From NCBI GenBank assembly GCA_009917555.1, contig QZDX01000001.1, forward strand, positions 186,001 to 250,000: a stretch of 64,000 bases of DNA, written 5' to 3'. Source of the stretch: a bacterium 1XD21-13 (GTDB taxonomy: Bacteria > Bacillota > Clostridia > Lachnospirales > Lachnospiraceae). Within the stretch, counting starts at the first letter, position 1. Every line of letters starts with the position of its first letter. Below are positions 27,292 through 36,636 of this stretch, in pieces. Position numbers and translations under genes: made by a program. The notes under the pieces are model-generated. The model saw only the letters and a program-made list of their open reading frames with translations. It had not been told where the DNA came from and ran no database searches.

Positions 27292-28545
27292 CTATTCCCC
27301 ATCTCTAGCGAAATGGTTTCGTACGGAGAACTCTTCAAAATCCAATTCTTTAATATAACGTTTAAGTGTATAGTGAAAGATAGCACTGACCAAATCTTCT
27401 TCTCTCACTTTTGCCTGCTTCACATAGATATCTCTCGCTCCAACATTTACAATATTTGCTTTCATCTCCCTCAAAGCTTTCTCATACACAAAATCAGACT
27501 TTTCAACAAGCTTCCCACTAAGAATAACACAATCCGGATCAAAAATATTGAAGATAACCGCCAGGGTTTTCCCAATATACTGCGCAGTCCGCATAAATAA
27601 ACTATGGACCTTCGCGCTTCCAAGTTCCTCTGCCTTCAAAAGCGTCTCCACCGTAAGCGGCATACCAAGCTCTGTGACCAAATGCTCTAGAACCTCACAC
27701 TTATCCTTCCCCCGTAAAAACCTTTTTGCATCTTCTAAAATATAATTTTCTCCACAAAAACGTTCTACACACCCACTATTTCCGCAATGACACTTTTCTC
27801 CACAGGGGTCCAAACATATGTGGCCAATCTCGCCTCCGGCGCGGTTTTTTCCTTCAATAACTTTCCCGTCAAAAAATTGCACACAGGCAACACCAACACC
27901 AATATAAAGATAAATCACGTTTTTCATATCCTCACCCACCATGCTAAACTCTTGGCAGGCCTTAAACTTTGTAACATTATCACCATAGATGCGAAAATGA
28001 TACCGTTCTTTCAGTTCATCCAAAATAGGTATATTATACCAGTGATACCAAGAAGCATACACCTTATCATCCCTCGAGACAAAACCTGTAACAGCAATCG
28101 CCATATATTCAATTTGCCGCCTAATCTCTCCCTCTAAATTATCTATATATCCGGATATAATATCTGTAAATTTCTGTCGAATTGTTTCCCCTTCCTCACA
28201 TTCGCTGCTTCCAAACTGACATTTTTGGGTTTCCCGAATTATACATCCATTGAAATCAACAACCGTGAGCAATAGATATTGAATATACATGCTAACTACT
28301 ACAATATATTTTCCTTCACCTGCAAACTCTAAAACCGTGGCTTTACGCCCCAGGTTTCCACTTATCTTATTTCCCATGGATACAAGTCTTAATTCCATCA
28401 GATCATTGATATTATTTGTAACTGTTCCAACACTTAAGCCCAGCTGCTGAGCAATATTAATTCTTGTCGCTCCATCATGATCCACTATATACTGCAGGAT
28501 TCTCTTCATGTTATTTTTTTTTGCCTCTGATGCCACAGGATTCAT
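27292..28545 (-). CDS. ROK-family transcriptional repressor
   Basis: A 417-aa NagC/XylR-type regulator: N-terminal winged helix (GATRINIAQQLGLSVGTVTNNINDLMELRLV at residues 24-54; helix-turn-helix in its centre) and a C-terminal ROK sugar-kinase fold. The zinc motif is CGEKCHCGNSGCVE preceded by GGEIGHICLDP. Ligand-binding Glu/His of the kinase fold are kept, so it senses a sugar or sugar phosphate. It faces the Gfo/Idh gene and has its own promoter (28621-28650). It is the only regulator in the island, so it most likely controls both divergent promoters at 25.2-25.4 kb. The start at 28545 has only AAAGG 14 nt upstream, so the exact start is uncertain. Confidence 0.9.
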   Translation of the reverse strand: MNPVASEAKKNNMKRILQYIVDHDGATRINIAQQLGLSVGTVTNNINDLMELRLVSMGNKISGNLGRKATVLEFAGEGKYIVVVSMYIQYLLLTVVDFNGCIIRETQKCQFGSSECEEGETIRQKFTDIISGYIDNLEGEIRRQIEYMAIAVTGFVSRDDKVYASWYHWYNIPILDELKERYHFRIYGDNVTKFKACQEFSMVGEDMKNVIYLYIGVGVACVQFFDGKVIEGKNRAGGEIGHICLDPCGEKCHCGNSGCVERFCGENYILEDAKRFLRGKDKCEVLEHLVTELGMPLTVETLLKAEELGSAKVHSLFMRTAQYIGKTLAVIFNIFDPDCVILSGKLVEKSDFVYEKALREMKANIVNVGARDIYVKQAKVREEDLVSAIFHYTLKRYIKELDFEEFSVRNHFARDGE

Positions 28546-28620
28546 AACAGCTAATATACCTTTCTTAGTCTTCTCTTCTTAAGAGCCGATGGAATTTACT
28601 TTCCCTGCTTAACAGCTTCA

Positions 28621-28650
28621 TTCTATCACTCTCGAACAAGAATTGTAAAG
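28621..28650 (-). promoter_or_regulatory. Promoter of the ROK gene
   Basis: Minus strand TTTACA (28645-28650), 18-nt spacer, TAGAAT (28621-28626): 5/6 matches in both boxes, leaving a leader of about 70 nt. Confidence 0.7.
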
Positions 28651-28724
28651 CCCAAACTCCTGCATTGAATAAAGTGATGCAACAAGCAACACTCTTACTT
28701 GTGTACAAACACCTTTTTACATTC

Positions 28725-28753
28725 AAAAGGAGATGCATACCGCATCTCCCTTT
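28725..28753 (-). terminator. Terminator of metK
   Basis: GGAGATGC/GCATCTCC stem, 5-nt loop, followed on the minus strand by TTTTG, 20 bp after the metK stop. Confidence 0.8.
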
Positions 28754-28769
28754 AAAATATATCTTTATT

Positions 28770-29957
28770 TTATAAATACTTTTTAAGCAGCTCCACCTTA
28801 TCCGTCTTCTCCCAAGGCAGATCCAGATCGGTCCGTCCAAAGTGGCCGTAGGCCGCTGTCTGCTTGTAGATAGGCCGGCGCAGATCCAGCATTTTAATAA
28901 TGCCTGCGGGGCGCAGATCAAAGTTCTCGCGAATCAGCTCTACCAGCTTCTGATCGGAAAGCTTTCCTGTTCCAAAGGTATCCACCATCACAGAGGTAGG
29001 CTGTGCCACGCCGATTGCGTAGGAGAGCTGAATCTCACATTTCTCTGCCAGGCCGGCTGCCACAATGTTCTTTGCCACATAGCGGGCTGCATAGGCTGCG
29101 GAACGGTCTACCTTGGTGCAGTCCTTGCCGGAGAAGGCTCCGCCGCCGTGGCGGGCCATGCCGCCGTATGTATCCACAATAATCTTTCTTCCCGTTAAGC
29201 CGCTGTCACCGTTGGGTCCACCGATGACAAAGCGTCCGGTGGGGTTGATAAAGAACTTGGTATCCTCATCTACCATATCCGCAGGCAGAACCTCATCAAA
29301 CACATACTTCTTAATATCCGCATGAATCTGCTCCTGGGTCACATCCTCGCCGTGCTGAGTGGAAAGCACCACAGCGTCCAGGCGGACAGGCTTTCCGGCC
29401 TCATCATACTCTACGGTTACCTGGCTCTTTCCGTCGGGGCGAAGGTAAGGCAGTGTACCGTCCTTTCGTACCTTTGTAAGCTGCAGTACCAGCTTGTGTG
29501 CCAGGGAAATGGGATAAGGCATCAGCTCCGGTGTCTCGTTGGTAGCATAGCCGAACATCATTCCCTGATCGCCGGCACCGATAGCCTCAAGCTCACTGTC
29601 GGACATCTGGTTTTCCTTTGCTTCCAGCGCCTTGTTGACACCCATAGCAATGTCGGTGGACTGCTCGTCAATAGCGGTAATGACTGCGCAGTTATCCGCA
29701 TCAAAGCCGTATTTTCCGCGGGTATAGCCGATCTCACGAACGGTCTCCCGGACAATCTTCTGAATGTCCACATAGCCCTTGGTGGTAATCTCGCCCATAA
29801 CCAGCACAAGCCCCGTCGTTGTAGCTGTTTCACAAGCCACCCGGCTCATGGGGTCCTGGGCTAAAAGAGCATCCAGGATGGCATCGGAAATCTGATCACA
29901 GATTTTGTCCGGATGGCCTTCGGTTACGGATTCTGAGGTGAATAGTAATTTTTCCAT
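28770..29957 (-). CDS. metK: S-adenosylmethionine synthetase
   Basis: Makes SAM from methionine and ATP. The 395-aa protein has the N-terminal [20 protein letters not shown] block, the hexapeptide GAGDQG and the glycine-rich GGGAFSGKD loop; length is standard. AGGAG lies before the ATG. It is a single-gene transcript: SAM-I leader upstream, intrinsic terminator downstream. Codon use is GC-rich and highly biased, as expected for a strongly expressed gene, in sharp contrast to the adjoining AT-rich ROK gene, marking the right border of the catabolic island. Confidence 0.98.
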   Translation of the reverse strand: MEKLLFTSESVTEGHPDKICDQISDAILDALLAQDPMSRVACETATTTGLVLVMGEITTKGYVDIQKIVRETVREIGYTRGKYGFDADNCAVITAIDEQSTDIAMGVNKALEAKENQMSDSELEAIGAGDQGMMFGYATNETPELMPYPISLAHKLVLQLTKVRKDGTLPYLRPDGKSQVTVEYDEAGKPVRLDAVVLSTQHGEDVTQEQIHADIKKYVFDEVLPADMVDEDTKFFINPTGRFVIGGPNGDSGLTGRKIIVDTYGGMARHGGGAFSGKDCTKVDRSAAYAARYVAKNIVAAGLAEKCEIQLSYAIGVAQPTSVMVDTFGTGKLSDQKLVELIRENFDLRPAGIIKMLDLRRPIYKQTAAYGHFGRTDLDLPWEKTDKVELLKKYL

Positions 29958-29983
29958 ATTCTTCTCTCCTTTTGTGTAAGAAA

Positions 29984-30135
29984 TAATGAAAGGCCCGCCA
30001 AAGGCGGACCTGATATATTCTGATAACCAAATCCCCTTATTGTTCGATTACTCGCTCAGGTTGGCACCTTCCATAACTGGGGTTGCCGTGACTTCATAGA
30101 TCCTTTGTATCTCCATCACTCTGAATAAGAGAAAT
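29984..30135 (-). promoter_or_regulatory. SAM-I (S-box) riboswitch of metK
   Basis: On the minus strand the leader starts CTTATTCAGAGTGATGGAG (about 30111-30129), continues with the SAM-I core AAGTCACGGCAACC and GGTGCCAACCTGAGC, and ends in a terminator hairpin GGTCCGCC/GGCGGGCC (29992-30010) with a T-rich tail. SAM binding would stabilise the terminator and shut off metK. Confidence 0.96.
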
Positions 30136-30192
30136 TCACAATATTCAATTTGCTTACCATCTACTATAAAATACACCGATTGACGCTATTTG

Positions 30193-31485
30193 TCAACCCA
30201 CCTTTAGGCGGAACTTCTGGATTTCCTTTTCACCCCGGACCTTTTCAATCATAGCTCCCAGGCTCTTTAGCTTTTCCTCAAAGCGCTCGTAGCCCCGCTC
30301 AATAAAGTGCACATCCTCCACCAGGGTAATTCCGTCCGCTGCCAGCCCGGCCAATACCAGAGCTGCTCCTGCCCTCAGATCCGGGCTGGAAATCTGGGCT
30401 CCCGTATACTTGCCCACACCATCAATAATAGCCGTGTTGCCCTCGACCTTAATGCTGGCCCCCATACGGGCCAGCTCATCCACATATTTGAATCGATTCT
30501 CGAAAATACTCTCTGTCACAATGCTGGTTCCCTTTGCCAATGCAAGAGCCACCGTAATCTGAGGCTGCATATCCGTAGGAAAGCCCGGATAAGGGAGTGT
30601 CTTCACATTGGTAGGCTTCAGGCCCTTGGCACAGACCACCCGGACCGCATCGTCCAGCTCCTCGATCTCACAGCCAATTTCCAAAAGCTTGGAGGTTGTG
30701 GCCTCCAGATGCTTGGGGATCACATTTTTAACGGTTACATCGCCCTTTGTGACTGCTGCCGCAAACATAAAGGTCCCGGCCTCGATCTGATCCGGAATGA
30801 TGGAATACTCCGTTGCATGCAAGCGCTCCACGCCCTTGATACGGATCACATCCGTACCGGCCCCCTTGATGTTGGCTCCCATACTGTTCAAGAAGTTGGC
30901 CACATCTACCACATGGGGCTCCTTGGCTGCGTTCTCAAGCACCGTATTGCCCTCTGCCATAGCAGCCGCCATCATAATGTTGATGGTGGCGCCCACGGAC
31001 ACAACGTCCAGATAAATGTGACTGCCCTGCAGGTGCTCTGCCTCCGCCACAATGAAACCATACTCGATCTTCACATCTGCGCCCAGGGCCTTAAAACCCT
31101 TCAAATGCTGATCGATGGGACGGCTGCCGATATTACAGCCGCCGGGCAGCGGTACCTCCGCCCTTTTATACTTTCCAAGCATGGCTCCCAGCAAATAATA
31201 GGAGGCGCGAATCCGCTTAATATACTCATAATCTACACTGTAGCTCCCAATACCGGAGCTATTGATCTTCACCGTATGGTAATCCAGCCGCTCTACCCGC
31301 GCGCCAATCTCCTCCATAGCCTGTAAAAGAACGTTCGTATCCCGCACATTGGGAAGATTCTCTACAATTACAGTCTCATCCGTCATAATCGCCGCCGCAA
31401 GAATAGCCAACGCCGCATTCTTCGCTCCGCCGATCTCAACTTCGCCTACAAGTGGGTTTCCACCCTTTATCACATACTGATCCAT
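30193..31485 (-). CDS. murA: UDP-N-acetylglucosamine 1-carboxyvinyltransferase
   Basis: First committed step of peptidoglycan synthesis: transfers enolpyruvate from PEP to UDP-GlcNAc in the cytoplasm. The 430-aa protein keeps the active-site Cys in the loop LPGGCNIGSRPIDQH, so the fosfomycin-sensitive residue is present, and the N-terminal GGAKNAAL substrate block. Start set to the ATG at 31485 (MDQYVIKGG), with GGGAG about 9 nt upstream; the longer frame to 31506 adds seven unlikely residues. It stands between metK and the M23 hydrolase gene. The region 31507-31645 upstream shows no further gene. Confidence 0.97.
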   Translation of the reverse strand: MDQYVIKGGNPLVGEVEIGGAKNAALAILAAAIMTDETVIVENLPNVRDTNVLLQAMEEIGARVERLDYHTVKINSSGIGSYSVDYEYIKRIRASYYLLGAMLGKYKRAEVPLPGGCNIGSRPIDQHLKGFKALGADVKIEYGFIVAEAEHLQGSHIYLDVVSVGATINIMMAAAMAEGNTVLENAAKEPHVVDVANFLNSMGANIKGAGTDVIRIKGVERLHATEYSIIPDQIEAGTFMFAAAVTKGDVTVKNVIPKHLEATTSKLLEIGCEIEELDDAVRVVCAKGLKPTNVKTLPYPGFPTDMQPQITVALALAKGTSIVTESIFENRFKYVDELARMGASIKVEGNTAIIDGVGKYTGAQISSPDLRAGAALVLAGLAADGITLVEDVHFIERGYERFEEKLKSLGAMIEKVRGEKEIQKFRLKVG

Positions 31486-31644
31486 TATTGACTGCTCCCA
31501 ATCCATATATATTTAACCGAGCAAGCTATCTATCATTACGAATATACTCTTATTGGTTTACTTTATTTATTCCCGAAAACACAGGAAATATCCTCAATCT
31601 AGTATACCACAATCTGTTCATTTGTAAATACCTTATCTTGGAAG

Positions 31645-31682
31645 ACGGCAAAAACCCGCGGAAACTCTCACTTTCCGCGGGC
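31645..31682 (-). terminator. Terminator after the M23 peptidase gene
   Basis: Stem CCCGCGGAAA/TTTCCGCGGG with 7-nt loop (31655-31681) and, on the minus strand, a T5 tail: a strong intrinsic terminator. Confidence 0.93.
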
Positions 31683-31706
31683 TTTCTATCTGTCTTTTTT
31701 GTTTGA

Positions 31707-33332
31707 TTAATTCAAATAGTTCAACGGATTTACCTGGCTACCATTGATGATAATTTCAAAATGCACATGAGGCCCCGTACTTCGTCCCGTATTGCCGCTC
31801 AATCCAATCTTTTCTCCCTGCTTCACGCTCTGCCCCGTCTTTACCAAGATGCGGCTGAGATGTCCGTAGCGTGTCTGCCGCCCGTCGGGATGGCGGAGAG
31901 TGATACAGTTTCCATAGCCGCCGAACCAGCCGGCCTGGACCACGGTTCCGCCACAGGAGGCCATAATGGAGGTGCCTACCGGACATGCCCAGTCAATTCC
32001 CTTGTGCATTCTTCCCCATCTCCGCTTAAAGCCGGAGCTAAAGCGTCCTCCTGACAGGGGCTTAATGTAAGTAGGCGGTATCTTGGTTCCGCGCTCAATG
32101 ATCTGGGGCACCGGCTCCACCATCACTGTCTCGGCAATCATCTCCCGCCCTTCCTCCGTACCATTCTTTTTGGTGATCAGAACTGTCACCTCATGATGGC
32201 CGGGGGCCGCTGCCTGGCGCTCTACGGTCTCTGTTGTGAACCAGTCATCGTTGTCTATATACTGGACCTCCGCATAGTAATCCTCCTCATAGGTGGATTC
32301 CTCCACAGAGGTTACGGACAGCTCCGGCTCCGGAACGGTAATGATAATCTCATCACCAGGATGAAGGGTGGTAGTCTCCTCCAATCCTTCATTCAGCGCC
32401 AGCACTTCCTTTACCAATAATCCGTTGCTGTTGGCAATAACGGAAAGGGTATCTCCGGACTGAACCTCATATACCTGATTCTTTTCCGTGTCCTTGGTGA
32501 CCATGTCAATGGCTTCTTCCGTAGGCGTAACCATGTCGCTGGACACATAGGCCTCCACAATCTCCACCCGGTCGGTAAACTCAATGTCCTTTAAGCCATC
32601 CCCTGTTACCTGACGAATATCATCCTCCTGGCCTGTGCCATTTTGAACCTCCTCCTCGGTAACCGTCATGGTAATGACATTCTCCACTGCCTGTGTTACA
32701 TCAAAATCTCCGATCCCCGCCGTGGCCTTCCCCACCCGCGCGAGACTGTCACTCATGGCTGGAAGCTTTTCAACTACCTCCTGTTCCTGCTTGGAAACCT
32801 GTACTGTGTACACATTGAGCTCCCGATCCGCATCCGAAACAATGTTGATCTGGAATTCATTGTCCTCATCATAGCGGTTCTTGGTAGCATAGAGCACATC
32901 CATCACGTCCTGATAGCTGCCAAGGGTTACGGTAAACTCATTGATTTTCATGAGATATGCCTTGTGCTTGGCCGTGGCTACTACCTCACAGAGCTCCTGA
33001 TAAATGGCCTCTGTCAAGGCCTCCGTATCCATGGTGCTTCCAAAAATCTTCGGAATCTTCTCCATGCTGTATTCCACATCAGCCAGGACCAGTCCATCGG
33101 TCTCTCTGGAGATTCTTGCCCTTGCGTCAAGAAACGCGTCTTCTACCACATCCGGATTCTTTACAGAGCCAACCAGATTTCCCTCCAGGGTTACCTCGTA
33201 ATAGCTGTTGCCATTGCCAAAGCCAGATCCCAAAAGAGGTACTCCTATCAGCATACATCCGCAGGCAGTTACTACGGACTGAATAAATACAAGCTTAGAT
33301 CTTTTGCCAAATAATAGTTTTTTTCGATTCAT
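31707..33332 (-). CDS. Cell-wall M23 endopeptidase with LysM and G5 domains
   Basis: A 541-aa exported protein starting at MNRKKLLFGKRSK (33332), with one N-terminal membrane/signal segment (LVFIQSVVTACGCMLIGVPLL). Order: a long N-terminal region without a recognised fold, a LysM domain (YEVQSGDTLSVIANSNGL), a G5 domain, and a C-terminal LytM/M23 domain with zinc motifs HKGIDWACPVGT and GPHVHFEI. It cuts peptidoglycan cross-links; in sporulating Clostridia such proteins serve in wall growth or spore development. The frame extends to a TTG at 33389, 3 bp from the aroK stop, so the start is uncertain. It follows aroK in one transcript. Confidence 0.88.
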   Translation of the reverse strand: MNRKKLLFGKRSKLVFIQSVVTACGCMLIGVPLLGSGFGNGNSYYEVTLEGNLVGSVKNPDVVEDAFLDARARISRETDGLVLADVEYSMEKIPKIFGSTMDTEALTEAIYQELCEVVATAKHKAYLMKINEFTVTLGSYQDVMDVLYATKNRYDEDNEFQINIVSDADRELNVYTVQVSKQEQEVVEKLPAMSDSLARVGKATAGIGDFDVTQAVENVITMTVTEEEVQNGTGQEDDIRQVTGDGLKDIEFTDRVEIVEAYVSSDMVTPTEEAIDMVTKDTEKNQVYEVQSGDTLSVIANSNGLLVKEVLALNEGLEETTTLHPGDEIIITVPEPELSVTSVEESTYEEDYYAEVQYIDNDDWFTTETVERQAAAPGHHEVTVLITKKNGTEEGREMIAETVMVEPVPQIIERGTKIPPTYIKPLSGGRFSSGFKRRWGRMHKGIDWACPVGTSIMASCGGTVVQAGWFGGYGNCITLRHPDGRQTRYGHLSRILVKTGQSVKQGEKIGLSGNTGRSTGPHVHFEIIINGSQVNPLNYLN

Positions 33333-33392
33333 TTGTTTTCCAATACTACGGGTTCGCCCGAACTTTTTTCTGTAATAATTTCGTAACAATTC

Positions 33393-33902
33393 CTATTCTA
33401 TCAATAAATCCAAGGCTTGTAAAGTTTTTTCTAAGGTTTCTTCTACGGTAAATCCATCCTCCTCTACCGTTACATGAGCATACTTTTCATAGAGTACTCG
33501 CCGCTCCTCATACAGATCCTTTAAGGTTTGTCCCTGGCGAAGCACTACACCACGGCCATGAATGTCCCGCAGCCGGCCGGCCACCGTCTCATAGGAGAGC
33601 TTCAGATAGACTACCGTTCCAATTTTGCTCAAATGCTCCATGGCAGCACTGCCATAGACTACACTGCCCCCGGTAGCTATGACCGCCGCCCGGGGATTCA
33701 AGCCCTCATTCACTCTCTCCTCAATCCGGAGAAACTCCTCCGTTCCCTCTTCCTCAATAATCTGGCTGAGAAGGCGTCCTTCCTCCTTCTGAATGACCAA
33801 ATCCGCGTCTATAAAATCCTTTCCCAGCACCTTGGCCAAAATAACGCCGATGGTGCTTTTACCCGCTCCCGGCATTCCAATCAATACAATATTGTTCCTC
33901 AT
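33393..33902 (-). CDS. aroK: Shikimate kinase
   Basis: Phosphorylates shikimate in aromatic amino-acid synthesis. The 169-aa protein has Walker A GMPGAGKSTIG at residues 9-19, the shikimate-binding DAD (FIDADLVI), GGS in ATGGSVVY and the lid Arg region GRGVVLRQGQ. Its ATG overlaps the flavin-reductase stop codon by 4 bp, so translation is coupled. No other aro gene is in the window. Confidence 0.93.
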   Translation of the reverse strand: MRNNIVLIGMPGAGKSTIGVILAKVLGKDFIDADLVIQKEEGRLLSQIIEEEGTEEFLRIEERVNEGLNPRAAVIATGGSVVYGSAAMEHLSKIGTVVYLKLSYETVAGRLRDIHGRGVVLRQGQTLKDLYEERRVLYEKYAHVTVEEDGFTVEETLEKTLQALDLLIE

Positions 33903-34477
33903 TTATTTTTCCGTTTCTTTCGCACACTATACCCAAAGCTTCCGCATTTTTTTCCCAGGGAAAAATATTCCCCGTGAGAATAGGCCAAAAGTCCGGTATC
34001 ATTCAGCCGAAGCTTTCCTTTATCATCCAGGCAGGCTTCATCCACATCCACCGCCAAAACCTCTGCCAAAAACATGTGATGACTGCCCAGCTCCTTCACC
34101 TCCGTAACCCGGCACTCAATATTTACCGGGCTTTCTTCTATCAGAGGAGCCGCTTTAAGCTTCCCTGCTTTTCCCGGGTGGAGCTTAAGATCGGCAAACT
34201 TATCCACATTGCGTCCGGATTTTACCCCACAGTAATCAGTGGCATAGGCCAGCTCCTGAGTGGTGAGATTGATGACGAATTCTCCTGTTTCCTGAATGAT
34301 ATCATAGGAATACCGCTCCGGGCGGACAGATATGGATACCATGGCCGGATCGGAACAGATCGTTCCCACCCAGGCCAGCGTAATGATATTGGGCTTTTCT
34401 CCCTCTCTTGCGCAGCTCACCATCACTGCCGGGAGAGGATAGAGCATATTTCCAGGCTTCCACTGTTGTTTTTTCAC
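33899..34477 (-). CDS. Flavin reductase-like (FMN-binding split-barrel) protein
   Basis: A 192-aa protein of the flavin reductase-like domain family: NMLYPLPAVMVSC at the N-terminus, ITLAWVGTICSDPAMVSISVRPERYSY and FVINLTT are the usual FMN-binding blocks. Such clostridial proteins bind FMN and act in electron transfer; the partner is unknown. It lies 18 bp after the pyrophosphatase gene and overlaps aroK by 4 bp. Confidence 0.88.
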   Translation of the reverse strand: MKKQQWKPGNMLYPLPAVMVSCAREGEKPNIITLAWVGTICSDPAMVSISVRPERYSYDIIQETGEFVINLTTQELAYATDYCGVKSGRNVDKFADLKLHPGKAGKLKAAPLIEESPVNIECRVTEVKELGSHHMFLAEVLAVDVDEACLDDKGKLRLNDTGLLAYSHGEYFSLGKKCGSFGYSVRKKRKNK

Positions 34478-34495
34478 TATTTGCCTCCTAATGCC

Positions 34496-36145
34496 TTACT
34501 GCTGAATCACACTCACCAACGCGGGAATCAGCTGCTTCTTTCTGGATACCAGACCTTTAAGCTCATAGCTGTCTGAATCCTCCGGAAGCTGGAATGCCTC
34601 TCGCACCAGACTGTCAGAATTGGGGCCATAGCACAAAAGCTCTGTCGTTTCCTTCACAATATTGGTTAACATAAAGAAAATCATATTGAGGCCAATCTCC
34701 TTATAGGCCACCTCAAGGTAGGGCAGAAGCTTTTCCCGAATCTCCCCAAGCTCTATGGTATTCATGGAATTGATCTGGCCTACCGCAAATTCTACACCGT
34801 TCACACTGAACCGCTTGAAATCCTGATAAAAGATCTCCTTTGCCGTTCGGGAGCCTAAGTTGCTTCCTGCGGAGAACATGTCAATGGCCAGCTCCTCAAT
34901 CTCAATCTCCGCAATCTGGGCAAGAGCCTCTGCTGCCGCCTTGTCCACTGCCGTACAGGTGGGAGACCGGAACATCAGCGTATCCGAGATAATGGCCGAG
35001 CAGAGAAGTCCCGCAATTTTCTTGGGTATTTTTACATTCCGCTCCTGATACATCTGATACATAATGGTTGCCGTACAGCCCAGAGGCTGATTTCGGAAAA
35101 AGACGGGAGACATCGTTTCCAGAGAGCCGATTCTGTGGTGATCGATGATCTCCAGAATCTCAGCAAACTCAATGCCGTCCACAGCCTGGGATTCCTCATT
35201 GTGATCCACCAGAATCAGCCGCTTTCTCTTCAGATTCAGCAGGTTCCGCCTGGAAATCATTCCCACATAGTTCTCATCCTTATCAATAATGGGGAAGTCA
35301 CGGTAGCGCTTCTGGCCCATGATTTCCTTGATATCCTCGGTCTTTTCATTGACATTGAAGATGGTCAGATTCTCTGATTTCATAAAGTACTGAATAGGCA
35401 TGCTCTGGTTAATGAGCCTTGCCGCCGTAAAGGTATCATGAGGTGTGCTGATTACCACGCAATTATGCTCCTCCGCCAGCTTCTTGATGGTAATGGAAAC
35501 CTTGGCGCCTTCACATACGATGATGCAGCCTGCACGCATCTCAATGGCACAGAGCTGGGACTCGTAGCGATTCCCCAGAATCACCAGGTCCCCCTCCTCT
35601 ATATAATCCTCCATCAGATCCGGATTGGCCGCCGCTATCAATACCTTTCCTCGGTTATAGTACTCATCCTGGGAACCCACCAGCATATTGCCTTCCAGCG
35701 TCTCCACAATATTCCGATATTGGGTATTGGCTGTGGAAAGAATCTTGCTGTCATAAACATCCATGTAGGAGGTGGCAATATCACCGATGGTAATTAAGCC
35801 CTCTATCTTGCGTTCCTTGGTAATCGGAAGGGTCACTACTCCCAAGCGGCGCATAAGATTCCAGGCCTGCTTTAAGGAAAGATTCCCCCGGACACCCTCG
35901 GTCTTGCGAATCTCAATATCCTTTACCTGTGTCATCACATCCGCAACATACACAGGCGCCTCCGCCTGAAAATAGTTCAGCACATACTGGGTCTCCTGAT
36001 TGAGCTGACCTGCCCGCGCCGCAATGTAACCGCCGCCCTCCGTGTGATTTTTCAGATAAGCATATGCCAATGCAGAACAAATAGAATCTGTATCCGGGTT
36101 TTTATGTCCAATGATATATACCGGTCTTGTACGATCTTTTTCCAT
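34496..36145 (-). CDS. Mn-dependent inorganic pyrophosphatase with CBS and DRTGG domains
   Basis: A 549-aa family II pyrophosphatase of the CBS-PPase type. DHH domain motifs IIGHKNPDTDS (residues 11-21) and, after the insert, LEIIDHHRIGS are split by a regulatory insert: CBS repeat (about 70-130), DRTGG domain (about 135-245), second CBS (about 255-310). The DHHA2 domain is C-terminal. Family members hydrolyse PPi and are inhibited or activated by AMP, ADP and Ap4A through the CBS pair. GAGGAGG precedes the ATG. Confidence 0.93.
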   Translation of the reverse strand: MEKDRTRPVYIIGHKNPDTDSICSALAYAYLKNHTEGGGYIAARAGQLNQETQYVLNYFQAEAPVYVADVMTQVKDIEIRKTEGVRGNLSLKQAWNLMRRLGVVTLPITKERKIEGLITIGDIATSYMDVYDSKILSTANTQYRNIVETLEGNMLVGSQDEYYNRGKVLIAAANPDLMEDYIEEGDLVILGNRYESQLCAIEMRAGCIIVCEGAKVSITIKKLAEEHNCVVISTPHDTFTAARLINQSMPIQYFMKSENLTIFNVNEKTEDIKEIMGQKRYRDFPIIDKDENYVGMISRRNLLNLKRKRLILVDHNEESQAVDGIEFAEILEIIDHHRIGSLETMSPVFFRNQPLGCTATIMYQMYQERNVKIPKKIAGLLCSAIISDTLMFRSPTCTAVDKAAAEALAQIAEIEIEELAIDMFSAGSNLGSRTAKEIFYQDFKRFSVNGVEFAVGQINSMNTIELGEIREKLLPYLEVAYKEIGLNMIFFMLTNIVKETTELLCYGPNSDSLVREAFQLPEDSDSYELKGLVSRKKQLIPALVSVIQQ

Positions 36146-36433
36146 ACTTCCTCCTCTTCTTTCCCATCTCTATCGTGCATATTTTTTCTTATTTTATCAT
36201 TTCTCCATAGGCATTACAACCGCTTTCCCCTGGTGTGCGCTGGTTTTCTTTTATATAAATTGCCCTATTATAACAATCACATTTCAGATCTTTTGTGTAT
36301 TTTCACAATAAGTTCACATTTTATTCATGTTTTGTTCATAATTGATTGATATACTGATTTCAAGTTAAAGAACTGATACTTTTCCTTTACTAAGTTGCTT
36401 TCATTACACATATAGATAAATTTTTTCATAATA

Positions 36434-36604
36434 GCCTCGGTGTACCTGGTACACCGGGGCACTCCTCATGTGCGCGTTAGCAATGAGCAGGGCAACAAAA
36501 AAGTAAGAAGCTTGCCTGGGGAGCTTGCTCCCCAGGCAAGCTTCTTACTTTTTTGATTATGCGGCGAATGCCGCGAGCCAGGAAAGCCCCTGGCTTTCCT
36601 GGCT
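36434..36604. repeat. Array of four palindromes downstream of lepB
   Basis: The 490-bp gene-free stretch 36146-36636 contains four stem-loops in a row: a 13-bp near-perfect stem at 36434-36460 (centre GGTGTACC-T-GGTACACC), a 28-bp perfect stem with a TT loop at 36497-36554 flanked by A6 and T6, a 5-bp GCGGC/GCCGC stem at 36561-36574 and a 13-bp perfect stem at 36576-36604 (AGCCAGGAAAGCC). The second is a bidirectional terminator that ends the lepB transcript. The part from 36146 to 36433 is AT-rich and shows nothing else. Confidence 0.85.
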
Positions 36605-36636
36605 GCCCTGCGGACCTACGGACCTGCCATGCTATC

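Noticed and set aside
30016-30135. Possible tRNA-like fold upstream of metK
   Set aside because: The sequence fits the SAM-I riboswitch core and terminator instead; no tRNA anticodon arm or CCA.
30307-31326. 339-codon plus-strand frame opposite murA
   Set aside because: Entirely antisense to murA with low-complexity His/Leu-rich translation; a codon-bias artefact.
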